From CAZIAK01 sp964537035 (GTDB taxonomy: Bacteria > Planctomycetota > B15-G4): a DNA stretch of 64,000 nt. The stretch's first letter is position 1, and the number at the start of each line of letters is the position of its first letter. The DNA is taken from the NCBI GenBank assembly GCA_964537035.1, contig CAZIAK010000008.1:62001-126000 (forward strand), read 5' to 3'. A program made the translations under genes and the position numbers. This document shows positions 37,140-45,756 of the stretch, one piece after another. The notes beneath the pieces are model-generated. The model made no database searches, was not told the DNA's origin, and saw only the letters and a list, made by a program, of their open reading frames with translations.

Positions 37140-39104
37140 TCAGCTGGCCCGGCGGGTCTTGCGGTAGTTGAGCAGCACCACCAACACCAGCACCGCCATG
37201 AAGCCGATGCCCACCAGATTCGAGAGGCCGTTCTCCTCGCCCCCCACCGGAGCCCAGCTGTCCGTCGGCGCGCCAGCGATGATCAGGATGCCCAGGATCA
37301 GCGAGGCGAAGGCATCTCCGGTGATCAGCCCGGCCGCGGTGAGGATGCCGCCGTGGGTAGACGACGAGACCTTGAACGTGGCCACGTAGCGAGCCAGGGC
37401 GCCGATGAGGATGCCCGTGCCGATGTACGACGGCAGGTAGATGCCCACGGCAAAGGCCAACGAGCTGAGGATCAGGCCCCGCGACTTGCCGAAGCGCTCC
37501 AGGGCCACGGCGACCAGGCCCAGCACCGCGCCGACCTTGACCGGTCCCCACGGCGTCTCTCCCTCCAGGAACAGCGACTGCAGCACGGTGGCGAAGAAGC
37601 TCGCCTGGGGTGCGGGAAGGGCCTCGTCGCCCAGTCCCACGCCGCCGCCCTCGATGTTGGCCTCGTGGGCCAGCCACAGGGTCAGGGGCACCACGATCGC
37701 GCCGGCCAGCAGACCCAGCAGCTGCCCGGTGAAGCCGTCTCTCACCGCCATGCCGTTGAGTTGCATGGTCTTGTAGTCCTGGCTCGAGTCGTTGGCGGCG
37801 CAGATGGCCACGCAAGCCGCCACCACGATGGGCACCAGCAGCACCACGCCTGAGATGCCCGTGAGGCCGATGGCCAGGGCGGTGAGGCTGAGCACGAGCA
37901 TGGCCACGAAGACCGTGCCGCTCACGGGCGATGCCGAGCTGCCCACCTGCAACGAGAGCAGTCCGCCCAGGCCAGAGAGCAGGGAGACCAGCACCAGGGC
38001 CACCACGCCGATGACCACCAGGGCCGTGGCGTCCGCGCCCACCATCCCCATCATCACCAGCAGCAGGACAGAGCCCACGCCAAGGGACGACAGCAGCAGC
38101 AGCCGTGACTTCGGGGGGATCTCGAGCAGGGCCTCGTCGTAGTCGCCCTCGCTCTCGGCGTAGCCGCCTTCGCGAGCCTTGCGCCGACCTTCGAGCACAT
38201 AGCTCAACAGGCTGTAGATCACGGCCACGGTCATGGCCGCCCCGCCTACCCAGCGGAACGTCGTGCCGGGCATGGCGTGGGCCGCCGAGTAGCCGGTGGT
38301 CACCGAGTTGACCATGCCACCGGCGAAGATCAGCAGGGCTGTGGGCAGAGTCAGCAAGGCGCCGATACCGATGTACAGCGGCGAGATGGGCAGGGGCAGC
38401 TCGACATTCACCGGCACGGCGGCGGCGTTGTCGGCGAGGGTACCGTCAGCATTCGTGGGCGCGGGCCCGGTGAGGAAGGGCATCTTGAACGCGATCTCCC
38501 CCACCATCTCTCGCAGCCAGTGCAGCTGCAGCAGGGTGTTCACCCCCAGGCCAGTGATCAACGAAGGCACGAGGGAAGTGCTCAGCCGCGGCCGCTGCTC
38601 AGGGTTCTCCACCGCGGTCTCGATCAGCCGCTCGCAGGCCACCGCCTCGGGAGCCGGCAGGCGCGGGTCGGTGAGGAAACGCTTGGTGGCCAACCCCACG
38701 AAGCCGAACCCGAGCAACGCGCCAGACAGGCTGGCGGTGATCAGCACGGGCACATCGACCCCCGGCACATCCAGTCCCAGCTCGCGATACAGGATCTGCA
38801 CGATGGGCGCGGTGAAGACCACGCCTGCGGTGACCGCCGCGCCCGCAGAGCCGGTGACCTGCCCGATGGCCAGAAAGCGCTTCAAACGCGGGCCCATGGC
38901 GGCGCCGAAGGCCACCCAGCCGAAGAGCACCACCAGGGGGCTCACGCCGGGGGTGATGCCCGCCTTGGCCGCCGAGTACACCAGCGCCGCAGAGAGCACG
39001 CTGGAGACGAGCAGTCCCATGATCAGACCGGCGACGGTGCCGCCCTTGTCGTCGTTCTGCGGGATGCTGCCCGGCTCGGCGGAGGGGCTGCTCTGGTCGA
39101 CCAT
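37140..39104 (-). CDS. OPT family oligopeptide transporter
   Basis: 654 residues, about 14-16 membrane helices, no large soluble domain except a short charged loop (around 309-325, EGRRKAREGGYAESEGDYDE). Bacterial OPT proteins (the COG1297 type) are about this long and have this helix-rich pattern with an internal GGG/NSVTTGYS segment. They import small peptides or metal chelates using the proton gradient; the substrate cannot be predicted. The ATG at 39104 directly precedes the sequence MVDQSSPSAEPGS. Confidence 0.8.
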   Translation of the reverse strand: MVDQSSPSAEPGSIPQNDDKGGTVAGLIMGLLVSSVLSAALVYSAAKAGITPGVSPLVVLFGWVAFGAAMGPRLKRFLAIGQVTGSAGAAVTAGVVFTAPIVQILYRELGLDVPGVDVPVLITASLSGALLGFGFVGLATKRFLTDPRLPAPEAVACERLIETAVENPEQRPRLSTSLVPSLITGLGVNTLLQLHWLREMVGEIAFKMPFLTGPAPTNADGTLADNAAAVPVNVELPLPISPLYIGIGALLTLPTALLIFAGGMVNSVTTGYSAAHAMPGTTFRWVGGAAMTVAVIYSLLSYVLEGRRKAREGGYAESEGDYDEALLEIPPKSRLLLLSSLGVGSVLLLVMMGMVGADATALVVIGVVALVLVSLLSGLGGLLSLQVGSSASPVSGTVFVAMLVLSLTALAIGLTGISGVVLLVPIVVAACVAICAANDSSQDYKTMQLNGMAVRDGFTGQLLGLLAGAIVVPLTLWLAHEANIEGGGVGLGDEALPAPQASFFATVLQSLFLEGETPWGPVKVGAVLGLVAVALERFGKSRGLILSSLAFAVGIYLPSYIGTGILIGALARYVATFKVSSSTHGGILTAAGLITGDAFASLILGILIIAGAPTDSWAPVGGEENGLSNLVGIGFMAVLVLVVLLNYRKTRRAS

Positions 39105-39163
39105 GGTGACTCCCGTCAGGCGCGGCTGTGCGGCGGCCGATCGGCGCGATCAGCGGGGGTACC

Positions 39164-40417
39164 CTACCAGCCTGCAGGGGACGGGCTCCAGCTGAGCAGT
39201 GCCGCGGCCAGGTCCAGGGCCCGCTCCAGTTGGGGATCGGCCCCGGCGGAGAAGGGCAGCTGGCGGTCCACGACCACGTCGGGCTCGACCCCCACGCCTT
39301 CGAGCCTCAGCCCATCGACGGTCACATCGACCACGGCGAGGTAGAGCAGGCCCCGCGGAGACACGGCGAACGGACGCCCTCCCACCACCGCCCCTGCGGT
39401 GCGTTTGCCCACCAGCGGACCCAGGCCGTGCTCCTGGAAACCGTGGGCCAGCAGCTCCTTGCCGCTGCGCGTGCCCTCGTCGATGAGCAGCACCACCGGA
39501 CGTCGCCAGCGATCGTCGAGGAGCACTGCGTCGCCGTCACGAGGCGTCATGGTCAGGGCAGGCACCGCGGCATGAAACAGGTCGAGGTACGCCGGGCTGG
39601 CTCCGCCCCAACCACCGCGGAGGTCGAGCACAAGGGCGTGGGCATCCTTCAAGGGCCCGGTGGTGAGCGCGTCCACGAGCAGCTCGTGCAGCTCCTCGCC
39701 GGCGTAGGACCACATGCGGGCCACGGCCACGGACAAGCCGCGGCGTTCTTCGATCACGAAGCTGTGGGAGACCGCCTCTGCGAACAGCTTCAACGGTTGT
39801 AGCCGTCGGGGCACCAGATGCAGCGTGACCACGTCGGCGGTGGCTGAACCGCGCTGCACACGCAACGAGAGCGGCTGTCCCGCTCGCCCTTCGAAGACCG
39901 ACAGGTCAGTCCAGGGCGCTCCGTTCACGTCGAGCAGCAGATCACCGGTCAGCACGCCAGCCTCCTCGGCCGGACCTCCTCCCAGAACCCCGGACACGAA
40001 AGACTGCCCACCGATTCGCTCCACGAACCAACCCGCCCCCACGTAGCTCACCTGCCCGTCCGGGTACAGCCCGGGGAAGTCGCTCGCCAGGCCGAACAGA
40101 TTGACCAGAAAATGAAACGCCGCTTCGTCGGCGTGATAGTAGTGGGTGTGGGACGTGTCGAGCTCTGCGAGCAAGCCGTTGATCGACGTAGACAACTCGC
40201 TGTTCGTGGCCTCGGCCTTCAGTGCCAGACCGTGGCGCGCTCGGGCAGCAGCCCAGTCGACGCCGTTCAACTCGGGGTCGAAGAACTCCTGCGCGGTGAG
40301 GTCCGCCGCCCGATCAAAGACGTCGCTGGGTGACGCTGCGCGCGGTGAACCGCAGGCCGCGAGGCACAGGGCGACCAGGCTCAGCGACCACGCTTGAGCG
40401 GCGCCGATCCGACTCAC
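39164..40417 (-). CDS. S41-family peptidase-like lipoprotein with PDZ domain
   Basis: 417 residues. Lipoprotein signal with lipobox LAAC (Cys22). A helical N-terminal domain, a PDZ-like region (about 135-200: GGGPAEEAGVLTGDLLLDVNG) and an S41 catalytic core (225-400: DLRGGWGG, LLIDEGTRSGKELL, VGKRTAGAVVGG) follow. Ser318 and Glu321 occupy the TxSxxE positions. The Lys of CtpA-type dyads (FGKG) is not at its usual place, so this is closer to the tricorn-like S41 branch. It overlaps the CcoG-like gene by four bases, which ties it to the cbb3 oxidase cluster. Confidence 0.82.
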   Translation of the reverse strand: MSRIGAAQAWSLSLVALCLAACGSPRAASPSDVFDRAADLTAQEFFDPELNGVDWAAARARHGLALKAEATNSELSTSINGLLAELDTSHTHYYHADEAAFHFLVNLFGLASDFPGLYPDGQVSYVGAGWFVERIGGQSFVSGVLGGGPAEEAGVLTGDLLLDVNGAPWTDLSVFEGRAGQPLSLRVQRGSATADVVTLHLVPRRLQPLKLFAEAVSHSFVIEERRGLSVAVARMWSYAGEELHELLVDALTTGPLKDAHALVLDLRGGWGGASPAYLDLFHAAVPALTMTPRDGDAVLLDDRWRRPVVLLIDEGTRSGKELLAHGFQEHGLGPLVGKRTAGAVVGGRPFAVSPRGLLYLAVVDVTVDGLRLEGVGVEPDVVVDRQLPFSAGADPQLERALDLAAALLSWSPSPAGW

Positions 40418-41334
40418 CGTAGACCCGACCCTGACCCGTCTTCAGCCATGGCCATGCACTCGCTCTGCGACGTCTTGCCGAAGCGCAGCGGCGGCGTCTC
40501 GTCAGGGTGGGCCTTGAAGATCATCCGGCAGGCCTCGACGCAGTCGCCGCAGCGAATGCACTCGGCGTCACCGTAGCGCTCTTCGCCCGAGTCACCCTCG
40601 GACGTTCCGGGGATGTGAATCGTCGCGCCCAGGTTCTTGGGGTCAATGTCGACCGGGCAGATCTTCTCGCAGGCGCCGCACTCGATGCAGGGGCTGGGTT
40701 TGTTGCTGAAGACGATGCCGATGGGCGTAGAGCTGGTGACGAAGCGATAGTACAGACCGATCGGGCAGGCCACCCGGCAGAAGCCGAAGCGCCAGATGAA
40801 GGCGTGCAGGAAGCCGCCGGTCCAGAGGGCGACGAACACACTGGCCGTGACGCTCTTGGCGGTGAGGCTTCCCTCGATCATCACCATGGGGTCGACCCAC
40901 CAGAGCATGATCGCGCCGACGAAGGTGGCCACGAAGGCCGCGCCGGACAGGTTGTGCAACACCCAGCGCAGTCGCTTGCGCTTGCCCAGATCGACGTCTT
41001 CTCCCAGACGGCTGACGTAGCCCACGGGACAACCCCAGCCGCAGAAGAAACGTCCCACGATCACGTTCGACAAGAAGGTGACGCCCCAGAGCACCGCCAC
41101 CGCCACCACGAAGCCCTTGAGCCCGGTGATCAGATCGACCGGTTCGAACATGAGCAGATGATGACCCGCCCACAGATCCACACGCACGAGCCCGGTCAAC
41201 GGAACCGCCAACAAGATCATCTGGGACAAGGTGATCACCAGCACTCGCATGACCTGAAACGGCGCGCCACGAGTGGCCACCGCCGACAAGATGCGCAGAC
41301 GGTCTTTGTCTTTCAGGACGAGCACGCGAGACAC
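40414..41334 (-). CDS. ccoG: CcoG/NapH-like membrane 4Fe-4S ferredoxin of the cbb3 oxidase cluster
   Basis: 306 residues, four to five membrane helices with CGWGCPVG and CRVACPIG, the CXXXCP pair of the NapH/RdxA/CcoG family, and two C-terminal ferredoxin motifs CIECGACEKICP and CIRCGDCVEACR for [4Fe-4S] clusters. CcoG-type proteins reduce Cu2+ for delivery to the cbb3 oxidase. The usual CcoG is near 470 residues, so this is a short version and assignment within the NapH/CcoG family rests mainly on the neighbours. Coupled to the S41 gene; overlaps the next gene by 22 bp. Confidence 0.8.
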   Translation of the reverse strand: MSRVLVLKDKDRLRILSAVATRGAPFQVMRVLVITLSQMILLAVPLTGLVRVDLWAGHHLLMFEPVDLITGLKGFVVAVAVLWGVTFLSNVIVGRFFCGWGCPVGYVSRLGEDVDLGKRKRLRWVLHNLSGAAFVATFVGAIMLWWVDPMVMIEGSLTAKSVTASVFVALWTGGFLHAFIWRFGFCRVACPIGLYYRFVTSSTPIGIVFSNKPSPCIECGACEKICPVDIDPKNLGATIHIPGTSEGDSGEERYGDAECIRCGDCVEACRMIFKAHPDETPPLRFGKTSQSECMAMAEDGSGSGLR

Positions 41335-41963
41335 TCCGTATGGCTACCAAAGGCCACTCTGGCCAGGGTGATCAGACCGGCAATCACGACGACCGACGCC
41401 CCCACCCAGCGAGTCTGGGATTCGCTCAGTCGAGGGATCACTCGCCGTCCGGCCAGGGCCACGGCGAGCAGGACGGGCACTGTACCCAGGCCGAAGGCCA
41501 CCATGACAGCGGCCCCGTCGAGCGCACTGCCCGTGGCCACAGCCTGGAGCGCCGCCAGGTACACCACCCCGCAGGGCAGCAGGGCCGTGAGTGCCCCCAG
41601 CGCGAAGGGCTGCACCGGCTTGTCCTGTCCCCGAGTGCCCTGCAAGAGCCCCGCCAGCAACGGAGACAACCAGCGGCTGGCCAGGCCACCTGAACCCACC
41701 AGGCCCCGGCGTCCGAAGCCGATGCGCAGGCCGCTGATCACCAGCAGGGCACCCACCAACCAGCCCAAGGGATGGACCAGGGTCGTCGAGAGGCCCAGGC
41801 CCAGGCCCCCACCCATGGCGCCCAAGAAGGCGTAGCTAAAGGTCTTGCCGCTCAGGTAGGCGGTGATACGGCCCGGGCCCCCGGCCGCCTGCAGGGCGAA
41901 GGCGCCGCACATGCCCGCGCAGTGGGCCGCGTTGGCCAGTCCGAAGACGAAGGCGATGGACAT
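41313..41963 (-). CDS. sulfite exporter TauE/SafE-type (UreH-like) membrane protein of the cbb3 cluster
   Basis: 216 residues from the ATG at 41963 (a GTG four codons upstream is possible). Six or so membrane helices with the hallmark HCAGMCGAFAL in helix 1 and a second LTALLPCGVVYLA in the repeat. This is the UreH-like transmembrane domain found beside ccoGHI in many bacteria and thought to handle copper. It starts 15 bp after the ccoI stop and overlaps ccoG by 22 bp. A HTECLAC sequence at the C-terminus could bind metal. Confidence 0.85.
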   Translation of the reverse strand: MSIAFVFGLANAAHCAGMCGAFALQAAGGPGRITAYLSGKTFSYAFLGAMGGGLGLGLSTTLVHPLGWLVGALLVISGLRIGFGRRGLVGSGGLASRWLSPLLAGLLQGTRGQDKPVQPFALGALTALLPCGVVYLAALQAVATGSALDGAAVMVAFGLGTVPVLLAVALAGRRVIPRLSESQTRWVGASVVVIAGLITLARVAFGSHTECLACSS

Positions 41964-41978
41964 CTCGGGGATCACGGA

Positions 41979-44431
41979 TCAGTGCTCGGTTCGGGGCAGC
42001 GCTGGCAGGGCCCCGCGGCCACCGGGGACGGAAGCGCGCCCGTCGCCGAACGCAGGCGCAGCGCTGGGCGGCGGCACTTCGCTGGGCGCGGGCACTTCGC
42101 TGGGCGCCCAATCGAGCAGGCGATAGCTGCGCAACGAGACCACAAGACTGGAGACGATCATGGCCACGACCGCCACCAGGGGATGGAGTCGGCCCGTGGT
42201 CGCCAGGGCCAGGGCCACGCCATTGTAGGCCAGGGACCAGAGCACGTTGCCCCGCACGGTGCGGCGCAGCAGCTGCGCCGCATCGAACAGGCGCGGCAGC
42301 AGCTGCAGATCGTCGCTGACCACTTCGATGCCAGCCTGAGCCCGGGCGCTCGCCGTGCCGCAGCCCATGGCCACGGCCACGTCCGCGGCGCGCAGGGCCG
42401 GTGCGTCGTTGATGCCGTCGCCAACGACCAGCACCCGGGCGCCCGTGTCCTGCAGCTCGGCGATGCGGGCCAGCTTGTCCGTGGGCGACAGACCCGGCCG
42501 ACCGGCGAGGCCCAAGGTCGCGGCCATCTCCTGGACGGCTTGCTCCCGGTCGCCCGACAAGATCTCCAGGGCGAGGCCACGGTCGCCGAGGGCCGTCACC
42601 ACCGCGCGCGCCCCTGGACGCAGCCGCTGCTGCACGGCCACCACGGCCTGCACCCGTCCCTCCCGGGCAAAGGCCACCACGCTCTGTCCCGGCGGCGCCG
42701 GCACGCTCTCGGTACGGAAGTCACGGCCAGCTGGGCCACCTGCAGCTCGCTCGTCGCCAGCTGAGCCATCGCCAGCTGNNNNNNNNNNNNNNNNNNNNNN
42801 NNNNNNNNNNNNNNNNNNNNNNNNNNNNNNNNNNNNNNNNNNNNNNNNNNNNNNNNNNNNNNNNNNNNNNNNNNNNNNTCGCCAGCTGAGCCATCGCCAG
42901 CTGGGCCATCGGCAGCTGGGCCGTCGCCAGCTGGGTCAGGCCCGCCAGTCTGCCGCAGCAGTGCAGCTCGAGCCTCGGCTGGCCACTCAGCTCTCAGCCA
43001 ATCCGGGCGGCCCGCCTGGCAGGGGCGATCGTCGACCAGTCCTCGAACACCCGCGCCGGGCTCGACGACCACGTCTCGGGGAGGCGCTCCTGGTGGGTCT
43101 CCCGCGGCGACGGACAGGGCGTGTCCCGAGTGGGCCACCAGCCTCGCCAGGCCATTGGCACCGTCGTCCTGCTCGAAGAGCACCTCGAATCCACGGGCAG
43201 GCTCGGTGAGCGTGCCGGTCTTGTCGAAGACCACGTGGGACACCGCGCCCACGGTCTCGAGCTGGGCCACATCGTTGATCAGCAGGCCGTGGCGGGCCAG
43301 GGCGGCGCGCAGGGCTCGGTAGGCCAGGGGCGTGGCCAGTCCCAGGGCGCAGGGGCAGGCCACCAGCAGCACGGACAGGGCGGTGCGCAGCCCCGGGCCC
43401 ACGCCGCCAGCCATGCCGGAGCGCAGCCCACCCACGATGGCCAAGCTGATGGCCAGGCCCGTGAGCCAGCCGGCCCAGCGATCGACCTGGCGCATCATGG
43501 ACGTGGCCTGGATCGGCGCGTCGAGCAGGCGATGAATGCGGCCCAGGGCGGTGTGGGCGCCGGTACGCAACACCCGGGCCACCAGCAGGCCGTGGCCGTT
43601 CAACGCGCCGGCGGGCAGCTCTGTGCCCTGCTCAACGACCACAGGCTCTGACTCGCCGGTGAGATGGGAGCAATCGGCCTGGCCCTGGCCCCGGGCGACC
43701 ACCACGTCTGCGGGGACGGCCTCGCCGGGCAGCACATGCAGGACGTCGCCCGGGCTCAGCGTGTCCGGGGCGGCGTCAACGGCTGCGCCCGCGCTGTCGA
43801 GGCGATGGGCCGTGGTGGGCAGGCACTCGGCCAGCAACTCCGCGGCGTCTCGACCGTGGGTGCGCGCGTGGGCCTCGAGACGACGGCCAAAGGTGACCAG
43901 CACCAGCACCATGGTGGCGGTCTCGTAGTAGACCTCCCCTTCTTCGGCCCAGGTGGCGTGAAGAGACAGGCCGTAGGCGGCGAAGGTGGCCAGGACGATC
44001 AGGCCGTCCATGCGCACCACGCCGCGGCGCAGATCAGCCCAGGCGCCGGAGACCAGGGGCAGCCCCAGCAGGGCCAGCACGGGCAAGGCGAAGAGGGCCA
44101 GGACCATGCGGCCCACGTTGCGGATCGCCGCCAACCCCACCTCGTCGCCGGAGGCCTGGTGCAAGGTCTCGCCGTACAGAACGAGACTGAAGGTCATCAC
44201 GCCCATGGCCAGGAACGAGGCCAGCAGCAGACGGGCTTCCAAGAACTGACGCGCGCCATCTCGGCCACCGGCCACCGTGGAGGCCATGCGGCAACCCAGG
44301 CAGCAGAAGATCGGCGCGGTCTCTGGCCCCGCCTGCGAGTCGGCGCTCAGCTGGACGGGCAGATCGCAGTGGGCACAACGCTGGGGCGAGCGGTCTGCCT
44401 CAGCCGCCCAGTTCGTCACCAACGGCCTCAA
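41979..44431 (-). CDS. ccoI: cbb3-oxidase-associated copper P1B-type ATPase (CcoI/FixI; split by assembly gap)
   Basis: The N-terminus has CAHC (Cys19/22) and FCCLGC (Cys43, 44, 47), the metal-binding module of FixI/CcoI. No separate HMA domain is seen before the first helix. Other motifs are DCSHLTGESEPV, membrane copper site ACPCALG, phospho-acceptor DKTGTLT and VVGDGINDAPAL. The P1B HP dipeptide appears as HSGHALS. It exports copper to the periplasmic side for oxidase assembly. The 100-N gap lies in the nucleotide-binding domain inside a 15-bp repeat. Removing it and one 25-bp duplicate restores 775 residues in one frame with a DGPAG/DGSAG repeat insert. Confidence 0.88.
42779..42878. other. 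assembly gap (100 N) in a 15-bp coding repeat
   Basis: The 25 bases at 42754-42778 recur at 42879-42903, and the surrounding DNA (about 42727-42940) is an imperfect 15-bp repeat of the type GCCATCGCCAGCTGG. Collapse restores the ccoI frame. Additional in-frame repeat copies could be missing. Confidence 0.8.
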
Positions 44432-44576
44432 GGAGGAACTCCACCATGTACCAGGCCGAGAAGGCCAAGAACAGCAGCCAGAGGACCTTCATGAAGAAGG
44501 GCATGCGACCGTGGTCGTAGGAGAAGGAGTAGACCGCCTGGTCGTCGCCCTCAGCTGCGGAATTCTGCTCGGTCAT
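44400..44576 (-). CDS. 58-residue single-helix protein between cbb3 subunits and CcoI
   Basis: A short gene of 58 codons beginning MTEQNSAAEGDD, with one membrane helix (about residues 28-48, FFMKVLWLLFLAFSAWYMV) and an acidic tail. Its ATG lies 26 bp inside the upstream gene and its 3' end overlaps the ccoI start by 32 bp. This nested spacing is typical of coupled genes in this cluster. It resembles the small accessory peptides (CcoS/CcoQ/CcoH-like) of cbb3 operons in size and place, but no specific motif identifies it. The coding potential is supported by the well-formed helix and tight overlaps. Confidence 0.65.
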   Translation of the reverse strand: MTEQNSAAEGDDQAVYSFSYDHGRMPFFMKVLWLLFLAFSAWYMVEFLLEAVGDELGG

Positions 44577-44886
44577 AGCTCTGTTCCTTGTCGAGGAGAT
44601 CGTACTTGGGCTGCTCGATGTTTGTGTAGTGACCCTTCAGGAAGCCATAGAGCAGCAGCAAGAAGAAGCCCGCCGCCACGAGCAGGTAGGTGCCCAGGTG
44701 GGCGCCTGCGAAGCGAAAACCCTCTTGGCTGGAGAGGTCGTAGAAGAACTCGTACAGCTTGAAGAAGAAGGCCACGCCAGCGAAGGCGACGATGACCAGG
44801 AAGAAGATCATCCAGCCCTTGTGACTGCGGGGCATGGGCGCGTGGGCACCGCCCTGCTGACCGCTGGTTGCGCTGGGATCGGTCAC
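44551..44886 (-). CDS. two-helix membrane protein of the cbb3 cluster
   Basis: 111 residues from a GTG that overlaps the ccoO stop (GTGA). A short N-terminal tail is followed by two membrane helices (about 26-46, FFLVIVAFAGVAFFFKLYEFF, and 64-82, YLLVAAGFFLLLLYGFLKG) and a charged C-terminus with YDLLDKEQSYDRAEF. The position between ccoO and ccoI suggests a CcoQ- or CcoH-like accessory role in stabilising or assembling the oxidase. No known domain is recognised with confidence. Confidence 0.7.
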   Translation of the reverse strand: MTDPSATSGQQGGAHAPMPRSHKGWMIFFLVIVAFAGVAFFFKLYEFFYDLSSQEGFRFAGAHLGTYLLVAAGFFLLLLYGFLKGHYTNIEQPKYDLLDKEQSYDRAEFRS

Positions 44887-45755
44887 GGGGTCGGCTCCCG
44901 AACCGGCGGCACCCAGGTGCCCATCCACTGCAGGTAGGCGATGATCGAGAGCGCCGTGCCGTTGGGACCCTTGGCGGCCTCCACGAAGAGGCGCTCCTTC
45001 TCGCCACTCAGGGCCGAGGGCAGGGTCTCTTTCAAGCGGGCCATCTCGGCCTCAGCCTCGGCCTTGGTCTCGAAGACGCCAGGCGTGGGGTAGCTGCGCC
45101 CCTCGTCAATGCCCCCACGGTCAGCCTTGCCGGGATCGATGCTGCGCCGCACCTGCCAGCCGTCCCTGAAGAACCAGGGGAACCTGGGCATGACCGAGCC
45201 GGGCGACGTGTCTGGAGGGTTGAAGAAGTGGGCCACGTGCCAGTCGTTGCTGCGCAGCCGTCCCTCGTGGGTCAGGTCGGGCCCCACGCGGCGCGTGCCC
45301 CAGAGCATGGGACGCTGCAGCGCGTTGTTGTCGTTGGCCGGAGCCAGGACCGGGCCGAAGCGCAACGACTCATTGGCCACCGGCCGCACGTACTGGGTGT
45401 GACAGTGAAAACAGACCTCGGCGATGTAGGCGTCCCGACCGTCGCGCAAGGCCACGGCGTAGGCGTCCTGCCAGGCGCTCTCGGATGCGGCGCGACGAGG
45501 GTCGTCTTCGGCGAGGCCGGCGAGCTCTTCAAGCGTCAAGGCTGCACCAGCAGTGGGATAGGACTGCCCGAAGGCCACCGGGTAGGAAGCCTTCAGCTCC
45601 TTGAACTCGACCGAGACGTCTTTCGCCAGCTCGACGATGCTCGTTTCGGGGACCAGTCCATCGGTGATCAGGTACGGGTAGACCCCCGACATCAAGAACG
45701 AGAAACCGAAGCAACCCAGCCCGGCGAAGAGGATGACATTCGTGAAGCGATCCAT
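44883..45755 (-). CDS. ccoO: cbb3-type cytochrome c oxidase subunit II (CcoO)
   Basis: 290 residues. An N-terminal membrane anchor (FTNVILFAGLGCFGFSFLM) is followed by a periplasmic mono-haem cytochrome c domain with CFHCHTQYVRP, the typical FixO/CcoO haem site, and GTRRVGPDLTHEG, SVMPRFPWFF, ALSIIAYLQWMGTW. It accepts electrons from the donor cytochrome and passes them to CcoN. The length is somewhat over the usual 200-240 residues owing to an insertion (about 40-100). It starts one base after the ccoN stop. Confidence 0.93.
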   Translation of the reverse strand: MDRFTNVILFAGLGCFGFSFLMSGVYPYLITDGLVPETSIVELAKDVSVEFKELKASYPVAFGQSYPTAGAALTLEELAGLAEDDPRRAASESAWQDAYAVALRDGRDAYIAEVCFHCHTQYVRPVANESLRFGPVLAPANDNNALQRPMLWGTRRVGPDLTHEGRLRSNDWHVAHFFNPPDTSPGSVMPRFPWFFRDGWQVRRSIDPGKADRGGIDEGRSYPTPGVFETKAEAEAEMARLKETLPSALSGEKERLFVEAAKGPNGTALSIIAYLQWMGTWVPPVREPTP

Positions 45756-45756
45756 C

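Noticed and set aside
42721..42903. Frameshifted or broken ccoI
   Set aside because: The break coincides with the N gap. The flanks duplicate 25 bp and collapse restores one frame with all later motifs intact.
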